A stretch of 18,634 nucleotides of DNA from Psychroflexus sp. (GTDB lineage Bacteria > Bacteroidota > Bacteroidia > Flavobacteriales > Flavobacteriaceae). Position 1 is the stretch's first letter. The number at the start of each line of letters is the position of its first letter. The position numbers and the translations under genes were made by a program. Of this stretch, positions 7,143-14,786 are shown one piece after another. Under the pieces are notes generated by a model, which saw only the letters and a list, made by a program, of their open reading frames with translations, had not been told where the DNA came from and did no database searches. The stretch spans positions 1 through 18,634 of the forward strand of contig SKIG01000109.1 in NCBI GenBank assembly GCA_007116535.1, written 5' to 3'.

Positions 7143-7529
7143 TTACTCCTTCACTAACTTTTGTGTAAACATTTTTTCTCCTTCTTTCACCTTTACAAAG
7201 TAAACACCGCTACTTAGTTGAGAAATGTTGATGCTTTGTTGGTTACTTATGTTGTTGTAATACCAAGACAAGCCAATGGCTTGGTAAGCTACACGGTCTA
7301 AACTGTCAATTTTAATACCTATTTCAATTAACTCTAACTGAGTTTCTTAATAAGGTGGAATATAATTTTGTTGTTCAAGTGAAAGTGAATCTAAATAAAC
7401 AAACCGGTTAATTAATTGTTTTTTTTCGGTGTTTGACAGAGAATTATTCTCAAATTTTAACGGTCGACTTTCTTGACCATAAACCACAAACCCAAAAATT
7501 AAAAAAATAAAATATAAATTATTTTTCAA
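7143..7529 (-). pseudogene. Broken secreted protein with T9SS sorting domain behind an in-frame TAA
   Basis: The minus-strand frame starts with a signal peptide (MKNNLYFIFLIFGFVVYGQ) and 41 further codons ending QQNYIPPY, then meets TAA at 7347-7349. The same frame stays open for 67 more codons to TAA at 7143-7145. That second part is a type A T9SS C-terminal sorting domain: NQQSINISQLSSGVYFVKV, then KMFTQKLVKE at the very end. The first codon is TTG (7527-7529), with an upstream in-frame TAA at 7539-7541, so the original ATG may also have been lost. There is almost no cargo between signal peptide and sorting domain, which suggests an internal deletion of a once larger gene followed by a nonsense change. 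A real 60-aa secreted peptide ending at 7347 is the alternative, but it would not explain the in-frame sorting domain. Confidence 0.8.
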
Positions 7530-7691
7530 AATTAAATTTTAGGTAAATTTAAAACATCTTAATTACATAAGTGCATTATATTAAGGTTGATTTGATTATC
7601 AGTAATTATGAAGTAAATATTAACCCGTGTTAGCTACTCAAAAAACATATAATCAATGCGAATATAAACTCTGAAAAATATTCATCAATTT

Positions 7692-8207
7692 TTACTTCGG
7701 TGGATAATTCTTCAATATTTTCCTAACAATTTCATTAATCCTTGCTTCTTTTTTATCCATATCTAAGCTAAGAATGCCAGTACCAATTCCCTGCCACACG
7801 AGTCTGTTTTTCCTTAAATCTATAATGTCAATAAACAAAGTTCCTTCTACATTAGAGCTTACCTGAGTCATGGGCATTCCCCATCCCCAACCCATTCCCC
7901 AACCGAAGTTGTCTTGGTAAATGTTGATATTTTCTTGCTCATCTGTGAAAATATTTATCAAAATATCAGGATTGTCTGTTTTTAGCATTCCTTTCTCAGA
8001 AAGCTCGTTATCTATGGCTTTTAAAATTCTACGCTTGTCTAAATCAGATATTTCAACTGCATCTATCCCTGGTTTGTAAAATGCATAGGTCTTATACATA
8101 GAAAAATCAGCCTCTCTGTCATAGTCGACAGAGACACGCACCGAAGAACAGCTCAACAAAATAGTTGTCAAGCTAACTAAACTGAGGTAAAAAAATAACC
8201 TTTTCAT
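7692..8207 (-). CDS. DUF4136 family lipoprotein
   Basis: A 171-aa lipoprotein with lipobox LLSC and the lipidated Cys at residue 20, followed by SS. The DUF4136 pattern is clear: SVRVSVDYDREADFSMYKTYAF just after the signal, a middle helix with DKRRILKAIDNELSEKGM, the segment NPDILINIFTD, and the late strands GTLFIDIIDLRKNRLVWQG, followed by an acidic/basic helix that ends at PPK. A Gly/Trp-rich loop (FGWGMGWGWGMP, 101-112) is typical of the family. The protein should be anchored to a membrane facing the periplasm; its function is unknown. It lies 109 bases downstream of hutU on the same strand, with no clear terminator or TAnnTTTG box between, so it may be read from the hutU transcript or from an unrecognised promoter. 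Confidence 0.9.
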   Translation of the reverse strand: MKRLFFYLSLVSLTTILLSCSSVRVSVDYDREADFSMYKTYAFYKPGIDAVEISDLDKRRILKAIDNELSEKGMLKTDNPDILINIFTDEQENINIYQDNFGWGMGWGWGMPMTQVSSNVEGTLFIDIIDLRKNRLVWQGIGTGILSLDMDKKEARINEIVRKILKNYPPK

Positions 8208-8316
8208 TTTTATGTATATTAAAGCGTTCCTAGTAGCTTTAGGAGTCAGCGTATTATTTTGTTAAAATATTTCTTTGTGAGACAAGTTAATTAATCCTCA
8301 TTTTAGTATTTAAAGA

Positions 8317-10347
8317 TTAACTTAGCAAAGACTCATCCACAATATTCGGAACAGTCACTTTCAGTCTTGGTTCAATTTCCATGGCGCGTTTAATTGCAAA
8401 AATTGCTCCTTCATTTCTTGCCCAAGACCTTCTCGCAATTCCGTTATTTACATCCCAATGCAACATAGAGAGTAGTTTGTCATTTGCATTACTACTACCA
8501 TCAAGAAGCATACCAAATCCACCGTTGATAACTTCTCCCCAACCTACTCCACCTCCATTATGAATACTTACCCAAGTAGCACCTCGGAAACTATCACCAA
8601 TTACATTGTGAATTGCCATATCTGCTGTAAATTTACTTCCATCGTAAATATTAGAAGTTTCTCTGTATGGTGAATCCGTTCCTGAAACATCATGGTGATC
8701 TCGCCCTAAAATTACAGGGCCAATTTCTCCGTTAGCAATAGCTTTGTTAAAGGCTTCTGCAATTTTCATACGTCCAAGTGCATCTGCATACAGGATTCTC
8801 GCTTGCGAGCCAACCACCAATTTATTTTCTTGTGCTCCTTTGATCCATTGGATATTATCAGCCATTTGTTGCTGAATTTCTTCAGGAGCATCTTTCATTA
8901 AGTCTTCTAAAACTTGGGTAGCGATTTCGTCTGTTTTTCTTAAATCATCTTCGCTACCGCTAGCACAAACCCATCTAAATGGGCCAAAGCCGTAATCGAA
9001 ACACATAGGCCCCATAATGTCTTGCACATAACTCGGATAAGCAAATTCTGCTCGCTCGTCTTGCATTTTTGAGGCATCCACTAGTTGGCCATTTTCATCT
9101 TTATATACTTTTGCTCCCGCTCTTGACGCTTCTAATAAAAAGGCGTTTCCATAATCAAAGAAATAAGTACCTTTTGCAGTGTGTTTGTTAATAGCATCGG
9201 CATGTCGCAACAAGCTTTCGCGTACAATTTGCTTGAATTTTTCAGGTTCGTTTGCCATCATCTCATTGGATTCTTCATACGAATATCCAACAGGATAATA
9301 ACCCCCTGCCCAAGGATTGTGAAGCGATGTTTGGTCGCTACCTAAATCTATACGAACATTGGCTTCATCAAACTTCTCCCAAACTTCAACAATATTTCCA
9401 TCGTAAGCGATTGATACAGCTTCTTTGTTAGCTAAAGCTTCTTTTACCCGCACTACCAATTCATCTACATCAGAAATTACCTCATCTACCCAAGCTTGCG
9501 AATGTCTTGTGTGGGTTGCTTTAGGGTTTACTTCTGCGCAAACGGTAACACAACCTGCAATATTTCCTGCTTTTGGTTGAGCCCCACTCATTCCTCCCAA
9601 ACCGGCTGTAACGAATAATCCTCCTCTTGGAGACTTACCTATTTTTCTGAAGCCATTTAATACCGTTATGGTTGTTCCATGAACAATCCCTTGAGGCCCG
9701 ATGTACATATAACTTCCCGCTGTCATTTGTCCGTATTGCGAAACACCGAGCGCGTTCATTCGCTCCCAATCATCAGGCTTTGAGTAATTAGGAATTACCA
9801 TTCCGTTGGTAACTACAACTCTTGGTGCGTTTTTATGCGAAGGAAAAAGCCCCATCGGATGACCCGAATACATCACCAAAGTTTGTTCATCAGTCATTTC
9901 GGAAAGGTACTTCATAGTAAGTAAATACTGTGCCCAATTTTGAAAAACTCCTCCATTTCCGCCGTAAGTAATTAGCTCGTGAGGATGTTGCGCCACTGCA
10001 TAATCCAAGTTGTTTTGAATCATCAGCATAATAGCTTTTGCCTCCAAACTTTTCCCTGGATACTCATGAATTGGGCGTGCCTTCATTTCATAAGTCGGAC
10101 GAAAACGATACATATATATTCTACCATAACGAGCTAATTCGTCTTTAAGTTCAGGCAACAAAACAGCATGGTGCTTTTGATCAAAATACCTCAGCGCGTT
10201 TTTTAGCGCAAGCTTTTCTTCTTCTTTGGTAAGTATTTTTTTTCTAATTGGCGCATGGTTGATTGACGCGTCATATAATTTTGGTTCAGGTAATTCTGAC
10301 GGAATACCCTCTTGAATTGCAGATTTAAAATCGATAGCTGTTTGCAT
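8317..10347 (-). CDS. hutU: Urocanate hydratase, long form
   Basis: HutU adds water to urocanate to give imidazolone propionate, the second step of histidine degradation, using tightly bound NAD+ as an electrophile. Recognisable segments: HPHELITYGGNGGVFQNW, MYSGHPMGLFPS, QYGQMTAGSYMYIGPQG, the glycine-rich NAD-binding TAGLGGMSGAQPK, FGPFRWVCASGSEDD, and SIHNGGGVGWGEVINGGFG near the C-terminus. I choose ATG at 10347 (676 aa), the length of the long form known from Bacteroidota and animals, against about 557 aa in Pseudomonas. A TTG at 10377 would extend into the upstream DUF5522 gene and is unlikely. The stop of that gene is 10 bases upstream, so the two form an operon. No hutH, hutI or hutG is present in the window. 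Confidence 0.96.
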   Translation of the reverse strand: MQTAIDFKSAIQEGIPSELPEPKLYDASINHAPIRKKILTKEEEKLALKNALRYFDQKHHAVLLPELKDELARYGRIYMYRFRPTYEMKARPIHEYPGKSLEAKAIMLMIQNNLDYAVAQHPHELITYGGNGGVFQNWAQYLLTMKYLSEMTDEQTLVMYSGHPMGLFPSHKNAPRVVVTNGMVIPNYSKPDDWERMNALGVSQYGQMTAGSYMYIGPQGIVHGTTITVLNGFRKIGKSPRGGLFVTAGLGGMSGAQPKAGNIAGCVTVCAEVNPKATHTRHSQAWVDEVISDVDELVVRVKEALANKEAVSIAYDGNIVEVWEKFDEANVRIDLGSDQTSLHNPWAGGYYPVGYSYEESNEMMANEPEKFKQIVRESLLRHADAINKHTAKGTYFFDYGNAFLLEASRAGAKVYKDENGQLVDASKMQDERAEFAYPSYVQDIMGPMCFDYGFGPFRWVCASGSEDDLRKTDEIATQVLEDLMKDAPEEIQQQMADNIQWIKGAQENKLVVGSQARILYADALGRMKIAEAFNKAIANGEIGPVILGRDHHDVSGTDSPYRETSNIYDGSKFTADMAIHNVIGDSFRGATWVSIHNGGGVGWGEVINGGFGMLLDGSSNANDKLLSMLHWDVNNGIARRSWARNEGAIFAIKRAMEIEPRLKVTVPNIVDESLLS

Positions 10348-10357
10348 AGTAGTTTTA

Positions 10358-10519
10358 TTAATCTCGTTTTTTATCAAATCCGTAAGGACAATGTCTACAA
10401 CCGCTTTTACAGCAATAACCCCGCTTGAGGTGGTATTGCTCTGTAAAACAACGGTAGCCTTCAGGAGTTATGTAATAATCTCCCTCTTCTAGTGGAATAG
10501 GTTTTTTGAATCTACTCAT
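10358..10519 (-). CDS. DUF5522 small cysteine-rich protein
   Basis: A 53-aa frame from ATG 10519 to TAA 10358 with the DUF5522 signature: an acidic N-terminal part with GDYYITPEGYRCFTEQY, then HLKRGYCCKSGCRHCPYG and a basic tail. The Cys/His spacing (CC-x3-C-x-H-C) suggests a small zinc-binding or metal-cluster fold, although no activity is known. The family is widely distributed as tiny proteins in Bacteroidota and animals. The gene is too short for many gene callers. Its stop is 10 bases from the hutU start, so the two are almost certainly co-transcribed; a functional tie to histidine degradation is inference. Conserved sequence plus spacing make the gene call strong. Confidence 0.9.
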   Translation of the reverse strand: MSRFKKPIPLEEGDYYITPEGYRCFTEQYHLKRGYCCKSGCRHCPYGFDKKRD

Positions 10520-10523
10520 AACA

Positions 10524-10556
10524 CAAAATTAAGCATTCTTTAAAATTGAGATTCAA
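10524..10556 (-). promoter_or_regulatory. Candidate promoter of the DUF5522-hutU operon
   Basis: Minus strand: TTG (10554-10556), 22-base spacer, TAATTTTG (10524-10531), fitting TTG-N17-23-TAnnTTTG. The -7 box is only 4 bases from the ATG at 10519, so transcription would start at or very near the start codon. Either the message is nearly leaderless or the true promoter is further upstream. Confidence 0.45.
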
Positions 10557-10654
10557 CCAAAGGGTCTTTTTATTAAATTAATAACGAAATTTACTTTTAG
10601 CTTAGATAAAGTATAAGTTTGATAAAGTTAATCTGATTCTGACATAGGTCACTT

Positions 10655-10682
10655 TTGAAACAAAACTTATCCACTATTTTTG
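10655..10682 (+). promoter_or_regulatory. Promoter of the CoA-transferase gene
   Basis: TTG at 10655-10657 is followed by a 17-base spacer and TATTTTTG at 10675-10682, a full match to the flavobacterial consensus TTG-N17-23-TAnnTTTG. The expected start lies about 20 bases before the ATG at 10711. This is the best complete promoter in the window. Confidence 0.75.
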
Positions 10683-10710
10683 TACTTTTAAAAATCAAAA
10701 TAAAAAAACT

Positions 10711-11997
10711 ATGAAAATTGTCACTTTAGAAGAAGCTGTTGGCTATGTTCATTCCAATCAACGTGTATTTTTCCAAGGAGCTGCAATGACACCCAAAGCA
10801 TTGATTGATGCACTTTGTGATAGATACAATGAACTTGAAAATATTGAAATTGTTCAGATGCACACCGAAGGGGAAGCAAAATATATTCAAGAACCTTTTT
10901 GCAAAGCGTTTAGAACTAATGCTTGCTTTGTTGGTGGAAATGTCAGAAAAGCAGTAAATTCTGAGCTGGGTGATTATATCCCTATTTTTCTAAGTGAAAT
11001 TCACTTACTATTTAAGCAAGGTATTCTCCCCTTAGATGTGGCATTTATACAAGTATCACCTCCTGACAAACACGGATATTGCTCTTTGGGAACTTCTATA
11101 GATGTAAGTTTAGCGGCTGTGCAAACAGCAAAGATGACCATTGCTCAAATCAACCCCAATGTACCTCGCTCTCATGGTGATGGAAACGTACATATCTCTC
11201 AAATAGATTTTGGTGTTGAAGTGAATCAACCAATCTTTGCACACGCACCACTAGTTCCTAATGAAACAGAACAAAAAATAGGAAAATTCATTGCAAATAT
11301 CATTGAAGACGGAGCTACCTTACAAATGGGAATTGGTGCCATTCCAAATGCAGTGCTTTTAGAACTACAAAACCACAAAGGACTTGGTATACATACTGAA
11401 ATGTTTTCTGATGGCATCCTACCTTTAGTTGAAAAAGGAATCATTACAGGGGAAAATAAAGTAGTAAAAAACGGAAAAATAGTAACTTGTTTTGCGGTAG
11501 GTTCACAAAAGCTGTATGACTTTATAGATGACAACCCAATGGTTCACTTTAAAGAAGCGGCGTACACTAATGATACGGCAATCATCCGTCGCAACCCTAA
11601 AGTAACCGCAATCAATTCGGCAATAGAATTGGACTTGACAGGTCAAGTTTGTGCAGATACTATTGGGAAAATGCAATTTTCAGGAGTTGGAGGTCAAATG
11701 GATTTTATCCGCGGTGCGTCGCTTTCTGAAGGTGGAAAACCTATTATTGCGATGCCTTCCGTCACTAAATACGGTGGCTCCAAAATTGTTCCTTTCCTAA
11801 ATGAAGGAGCTGGAGTTACTACCACTAGAGCACACGTTCATTACGTTGCTACAGAATATGGAATCGTAGATTTATATGGGAAGAATTTAAAACAACGAGC
11901 AAATGCTTTGATTTCAATTGCACACCCTAATCACAGAGAGAATCTTGAAGAAGCTGCTTTTGAGCGTTTTGGCAAATCACTGCATGCTTTAAAATAG
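10711..11997 (+). CDS. Acetyl-CoA hydrolase / 4-hydroxybutyrate CoA-transferase family protein
   Basis: A 428-aa class I-type CoA-transferase of the acetyl-CoA hydrolase/transferase family. It has the two-domain build: an N-terminal domain with SPPDKHGYCSLGTS (116-129) and a C-terminal domain with GIGAIPNAV (207-215), IHTEMFSDG carrying the presumed catalytic Glu230, INSAIELDLTGQV (301-313) and GVGGQMDFIRGA (325-336). The Glu forms the enzyme-CoA thioester in this family. Likely reactions are transfer of CoA between acetyl-CoA and a short-chain acid (4-hydroxybutyrate, butyrate, propionate or succinate); the sequence does not fix the acceptor. It is monocistronic, divergent from the DUF5522-hutU operon, with a full promoter and an intrinsic terminator. 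A link to amino-acid fermentation products is plausible but inferred. Confidence 0.9.
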   Translation: MKIVTLEEAVGYVHSNQRVFFQGAAMTPKALIDALCDRYNELENIEIVQMHTEGEAKYIQEPFCKAFRTNACFVGGNVRKAVNSELGDYIPIFLSEIHLLFKQGILPLDVAFIQVSPPDKHGYCSLGTSIDVSLAAVQTAKMTIAQINPNVPRSHGDGNVHISQIDFGVEVNQPIFAHAPLVPNETEQKIGKFIANIIEDGATLQMGIGAIPNAVLLELQNHKGLGIHTEMFSDGILPLVEKGIITGENKVVKNGKIVTCFAVGSQKLYDFIDDNPMVHFKEAAYTNDTAIIRRNPKVTAINSAIELDLTGQVCADTIGKMQFSGVGGQMDFIRGASLSEGGKPIIAMPSVTKYGGSKIVPFLNEGAGVTTTRAHVHYVATEYGIVDLYGKNLKQRANALISIAHPNHRENLEEAAFERFGKSLHALK

Positions 11998-12019
11998 TAT
12001 TTATAACTACCAAATTACC

Positions 12020-12051
12020 AAACACCTTACTTTTTTTGTAAGGTGTTTTTT
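12020..12051 (+). terminator. Rho-independent terminator of the CoA-transferase gene
   Basis: AACACCTTAC (12021-12030) and GTAAGGTGTT (12038-12047) form a perfect 10-bp stem, extended by one A-T pair, with a loop of seven T residues and a T-rich tail. It lies 22 bases after the stop codon. Confidence 0.93.
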
Positions 12052-12159
12052 GTTTTTTGAAGGACACCCTTCTCTGTTAAAAGTTTTTTATAGTTTTCAG
12101 TTGGTTTCAATAAAACTTAAAATTTTAGTTTAGGTTTACGCTTTAAATTGAATTCACAC

Positions 12160-14670
12160 ATGAAGCAAAATTTCGTAGGAAGTTTTTTCTGTATATTTTT
12201 TAGTTTGAGTCTATTTGCTCAAGCGCCTGAAAAATGGAATGCAAGCCAAATTGAACAAGCCATAGAAAAACTAAACGTTCTTGGAAATGTACTCTATGTG
12301 GCTGCACATCCTGACGACGAAAACACCCGGTTGATTACTTATTTTGCCAATGAATACCTAGTAAATACAACCTATATTTCTCTTACAAGAGGAAGCGGCG
12401 GGCAAAACCTCATCGGGAAAGAACTCAAGGAAACCCTAGGCGTTATTCGTACGCAGGAATTGATGGAAGCCCGAAAAATAGATGGTGGTTCGCAGTTATT
12501 TTCTCGTGCCAAAGACTTTGGGTACTCCAAAAAAGCAGTCGAAACCTTCGAAAAATGGAACAAAGAGGAAGTTTTAGCTGATTTAGTCTATGCCATTCGC
12601 ACCCGTCGACCTGATATCATCATCAATCGTTTTGATCACCGAACTGATGGAACAACACACGGACATCATACCGCCTCAGCTATTTTAGCCATGGAAGCTT
12701 TCGAGCTTGCAAACCAAGCCGATGCATTTCCTGAGCAGCTTAATTTCACCAAGACTTGGCAACCAAAATCGATATACTTCAACGACTCTTGGTTTTTTTA
12801 TGGAAGTCAGCAAGCCTTCAAAGAAGCCGATCGTAGCGATTTTATTGCGCTGAATATCGGTAAATTTTATCCGCTTCGTGGACTTTCCAACAATGAAATT
12901 GCGGCTTTAAGTAGAAGTCAGCACAAATCTCAAGGCTTTGGCAACACCGGCTCCCGTGGCGATACCGAAGAATACCTAGCTTTCTTAAAAGGCGAACAAC
13001 CTACAAGCAATAGTCTTTTTGAACACATAGATATTTCTTGGAATAGATTGCCAAAAACCAAAAAAATCCAACGCCAAATTAGTTCGATTCAAAAGAAATA
13101 CGATTCTAAGTCACCGTGGAGAATAATCCCTGAGTTGGTTGAATTACATCAACTTATAAATAATATAGAAGATGAATTTTGGCTCACAAAAAAACAAAAA
13201 GAAGTTCAAGAAATCATTCAACATGCCGCAGGTTTATTTTTAGAAGTCAAAACCAATCAAAAATTTGCACATGCTTCAGAGGTAATCGACATTCAACTAG
13301 AAGCGATTAACCAAAGTGAAGCCAAAATGAAATTAAAAGGTATTCATTTTGAAGGTGAAGCTTTAGTTGATACGCAAGAAAACTTGACGTCAAACAATTC
13401 CCTAAAAATAAATCAGCAAATCCAAATTTCATCGGAAGCTAAGCCGAGTAATCCTTTTTGGCTAACGGAAAATTATACCGAAACGAGCTACACAATTCAT
13501 GATAAAAATTTACGAATCGCTCCTGTAAATCCAGCAAGCAATATAGTTAGTTTTAAAGTCGAAATTGAAGGAGTAGATTTTGTTTTTGAACGAGAAATTG
13601 TTTTTAAAACTACTGATCCTGTTGAAGGGGAAGTCTATAAAAAGTTGAATATCGTACCAAAAGTGAGTCTAACTCCTGAAAAAGAAATCTTGGTATTTAA
13701 CCAAGGAACTAACTTGACTACCGAAATTGAAATCACTGCTTATGCAGAATCAGTTGCTGCTACTGAGTTAGTAGCCGTTACAAATGAAGCTGCAGCAGCT
13801 AATGAATGGGGATTTTCTATTGAAAACAAACCTATTGATTTGAATAAAAAGGAAGCTTCAACTAAACGAAAACTTTCTATTTTATCATCAAAAAATGCTT
13901 CAAGAGCAAAGCTTCAACTTCAACTAAAAACGTTTGATAATGATGTTTTTTCTGAATCGGTCACGTACTTAGACTATCCACATATAGAAAATTTCATCAT
14001 TACCAAGCCTGCTGAAATTGAGTTAGTCCCGCTTCAACTAGAAGTAACTCCTAAAAAAGTGGCTTATTTGCAAGGAGCCGGAGACCAAGTTGATGTTGCT
14101 ACAAGAAATTTAGGTTTTGATGTCGATGAAATTTCAACAGAAGAGCTAAAAGCTGAAAATCTTGCTAATTACGATGTGCTAATTATTGGAATTCGCGCTT
14201 ATAATGTTTTTGAAGAATTAGCTTACCTCAACCAAGAGTTATTTAATTTTGCTGAAAATGGCGGGCATCTCATCATGCAATACCAAACAAGTGGCGGTCT
14301 GAAAACCAACGAAATTAGTCCTGTTCCGCTTAGTTTAGGACGAGGACGAGTAACTGTAGAAGAATCGCCTGTAGAATTTTTACAGAAAAATCATGCATTT
14401 TTGCAATCGCCAAACAAAGTCGAGCTAACCGATTTTGATAATTGGGTGCAAGAGCGTGGGTTGTATTTTGCCAATGAATTTAGCAACGAGTTTGAAGCAA
14501 TACTAGGAATGCAAGACCCAAATGAAGCCATGCAAAACGGCAGTCTTGTCTCAGCTCCTTTTGGAAAGGGGCAAGTAACTTATACAGGGATTAGTTTTTT
14601 TAGGCAACTTCCCGCAGGTGTGGAAGGAGCTTACAAATTATGGGCGAATATTGTTTCATTCACAAAATAA
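12160..14670 (+). CDS. Secreted PIG-L (LmbE-type) deacetylase with C-terminal amidotransferase-like domain
   Basis: An 836-aa exported protein. ATG 12160 opens a good signal peptide (MKQNFVGSFFCIFFSLSLFAQ); TTG 12148 would add four residues and is less likely. The PIG-L domain (about 40-280) carries the metal motif AHPDDE (49-54), TRGSGGQN, and the further ligand region RTDGTTHGHHTAS (about 162-174). A beta-rich linker of about 350 residues follows. The last 200 residues resemble a class I glutamine-amidotransferase/ThuA-like fold (VAYLQGAGDQVD, YDVLIIGIRAYNVF, FAENGGHLIMQY, FGKGQVTYTGISFF), without an obvious catalytic Cys, so it may bind rather than hydrolyse. PIG-L enzymes are zinc-dependent N-deacetylases of GlcNAc-like sugars; the substrate here is unknown. 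It heads an operon with a membrane peptide (2-base gap) and a symporter. Confidence 0.9.
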   Translation: MKQNFVGSFFCIFFSLSLFAQAPEKWNASQIEQAIEKLNVLGNVLYVAAHPDDENTRLITYFANEYLVNTTYISLTRGSGGQNLIGKELKETLGVIRTQELMEARKIDGGSQLFSRAKDFGYSKKAVETFEKWNKEEVLADLVYAIRTRRPDIIINRFDHRTDGTTHGHHTASAILAMEAFELANQADAFPEQLNFTKTWQPKSIYFNDSWFFYGSQQAFKEADRSDFIALNIGKFYPLRGLSNNEIAALSRSQHKSQGFGNTGSRGDTEEYLAFLKGEQPTSNSLFEHIDISWNRLPKTKKIQRQISSIQKKYDSKSPWRIIPELVELHQLINNIEDEFWLTKKQKEVQEIIQHAAGLFLEVKTNQKFAHASEVIDIQLEAINQSEAKMKLKGIHFEGEALVDTQENLTSNNSLKINQQIQISSEAKPSNPFWLTENYTETSYTIHDKNLRIAPVNPASNIVSFKVEIEGVDFVFEREIVFKTTDPVEGEVYKKLNIVPKVSLTPEKEILVFNQGTNLTTEIEITAYAESVAATELVAVTNEAAAANEWGFSIENKPIDLNKKEASTKRKLSILSSKNASRAKLQLQLKTFDNDVFSESVTYLDYPHIENFIITKPAEIELVPLQLEVTPKKVAYLQGAGDQVDVATRNLGFDVDEISTEELKAENLANYDVLIIGIRAYNVFEELAYLNQELFNFAENGGHLIMQYQTSGGLKTNEISPVPLSLGRGRVTVEESPVEFLQKNHAFLQSPNKVELTDFDNWVQERGLYFANEFSNEFEAILGMQDPNEAMQNGSLVSAPFGKGQVTYTGISFFRQLPAGVEGAYKLWANIVSFTK

Positions 14671-14672
14671 AA

Positions 14673-14786
14673 ATGGAATCTAACAACGAACGACAAAACA
14701 CTTGGAAACCTATTTATACATGGGTATTGATAGCCAACCTCGTGTATATTGTATTTTTCTATCTGCTCACCCAAATATTGAATTAA
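14673..14786 (+). CDS. 37-aa single-pass membrane peptide coupled to the symporter
   Basis: ATG at 14673, two bases after the PIG-L stop, opens a 37-codon frame ending in TAA at 14784-14786, immediately before the symporter ATG at 14787. The peptide has a polar N-terminus (MESNNERQNTWKPIY) and one hydrophobic segment (WVLIANLVYIVFFYLLTQIL), so it is predicted to be a single-span inner-membrane protein. Zero-base spacing implies translational coupling. Small one-span partners occur with some sodium:solute symporters, and I believe similar short frames stand before other flavobacterial ones, but I cannot name the family. Roles as a symporter subunit or stability factor are inference. Packing between two genes without waste argues that it is real. 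Confidence 0.75.
   Translation: MESNNERQNTWKPIYTWVLIANLVYIVFFYLLTQILN

Noticed and set aside
10348..10377. Longer hutU start at TTG 10377 (686 aa)
   Set aside because: It would overlap the DUF5522 coding region by 20 bases, has no similarity to HutU N-termini, and the ATG at 10347 gives the usual 676-aa length.
12148..12159. TTG 12148 as the start of the PIG-L gene
   Set aside because: It adds four polar residues before a perfect signal peptide that begins at ATG 12160.
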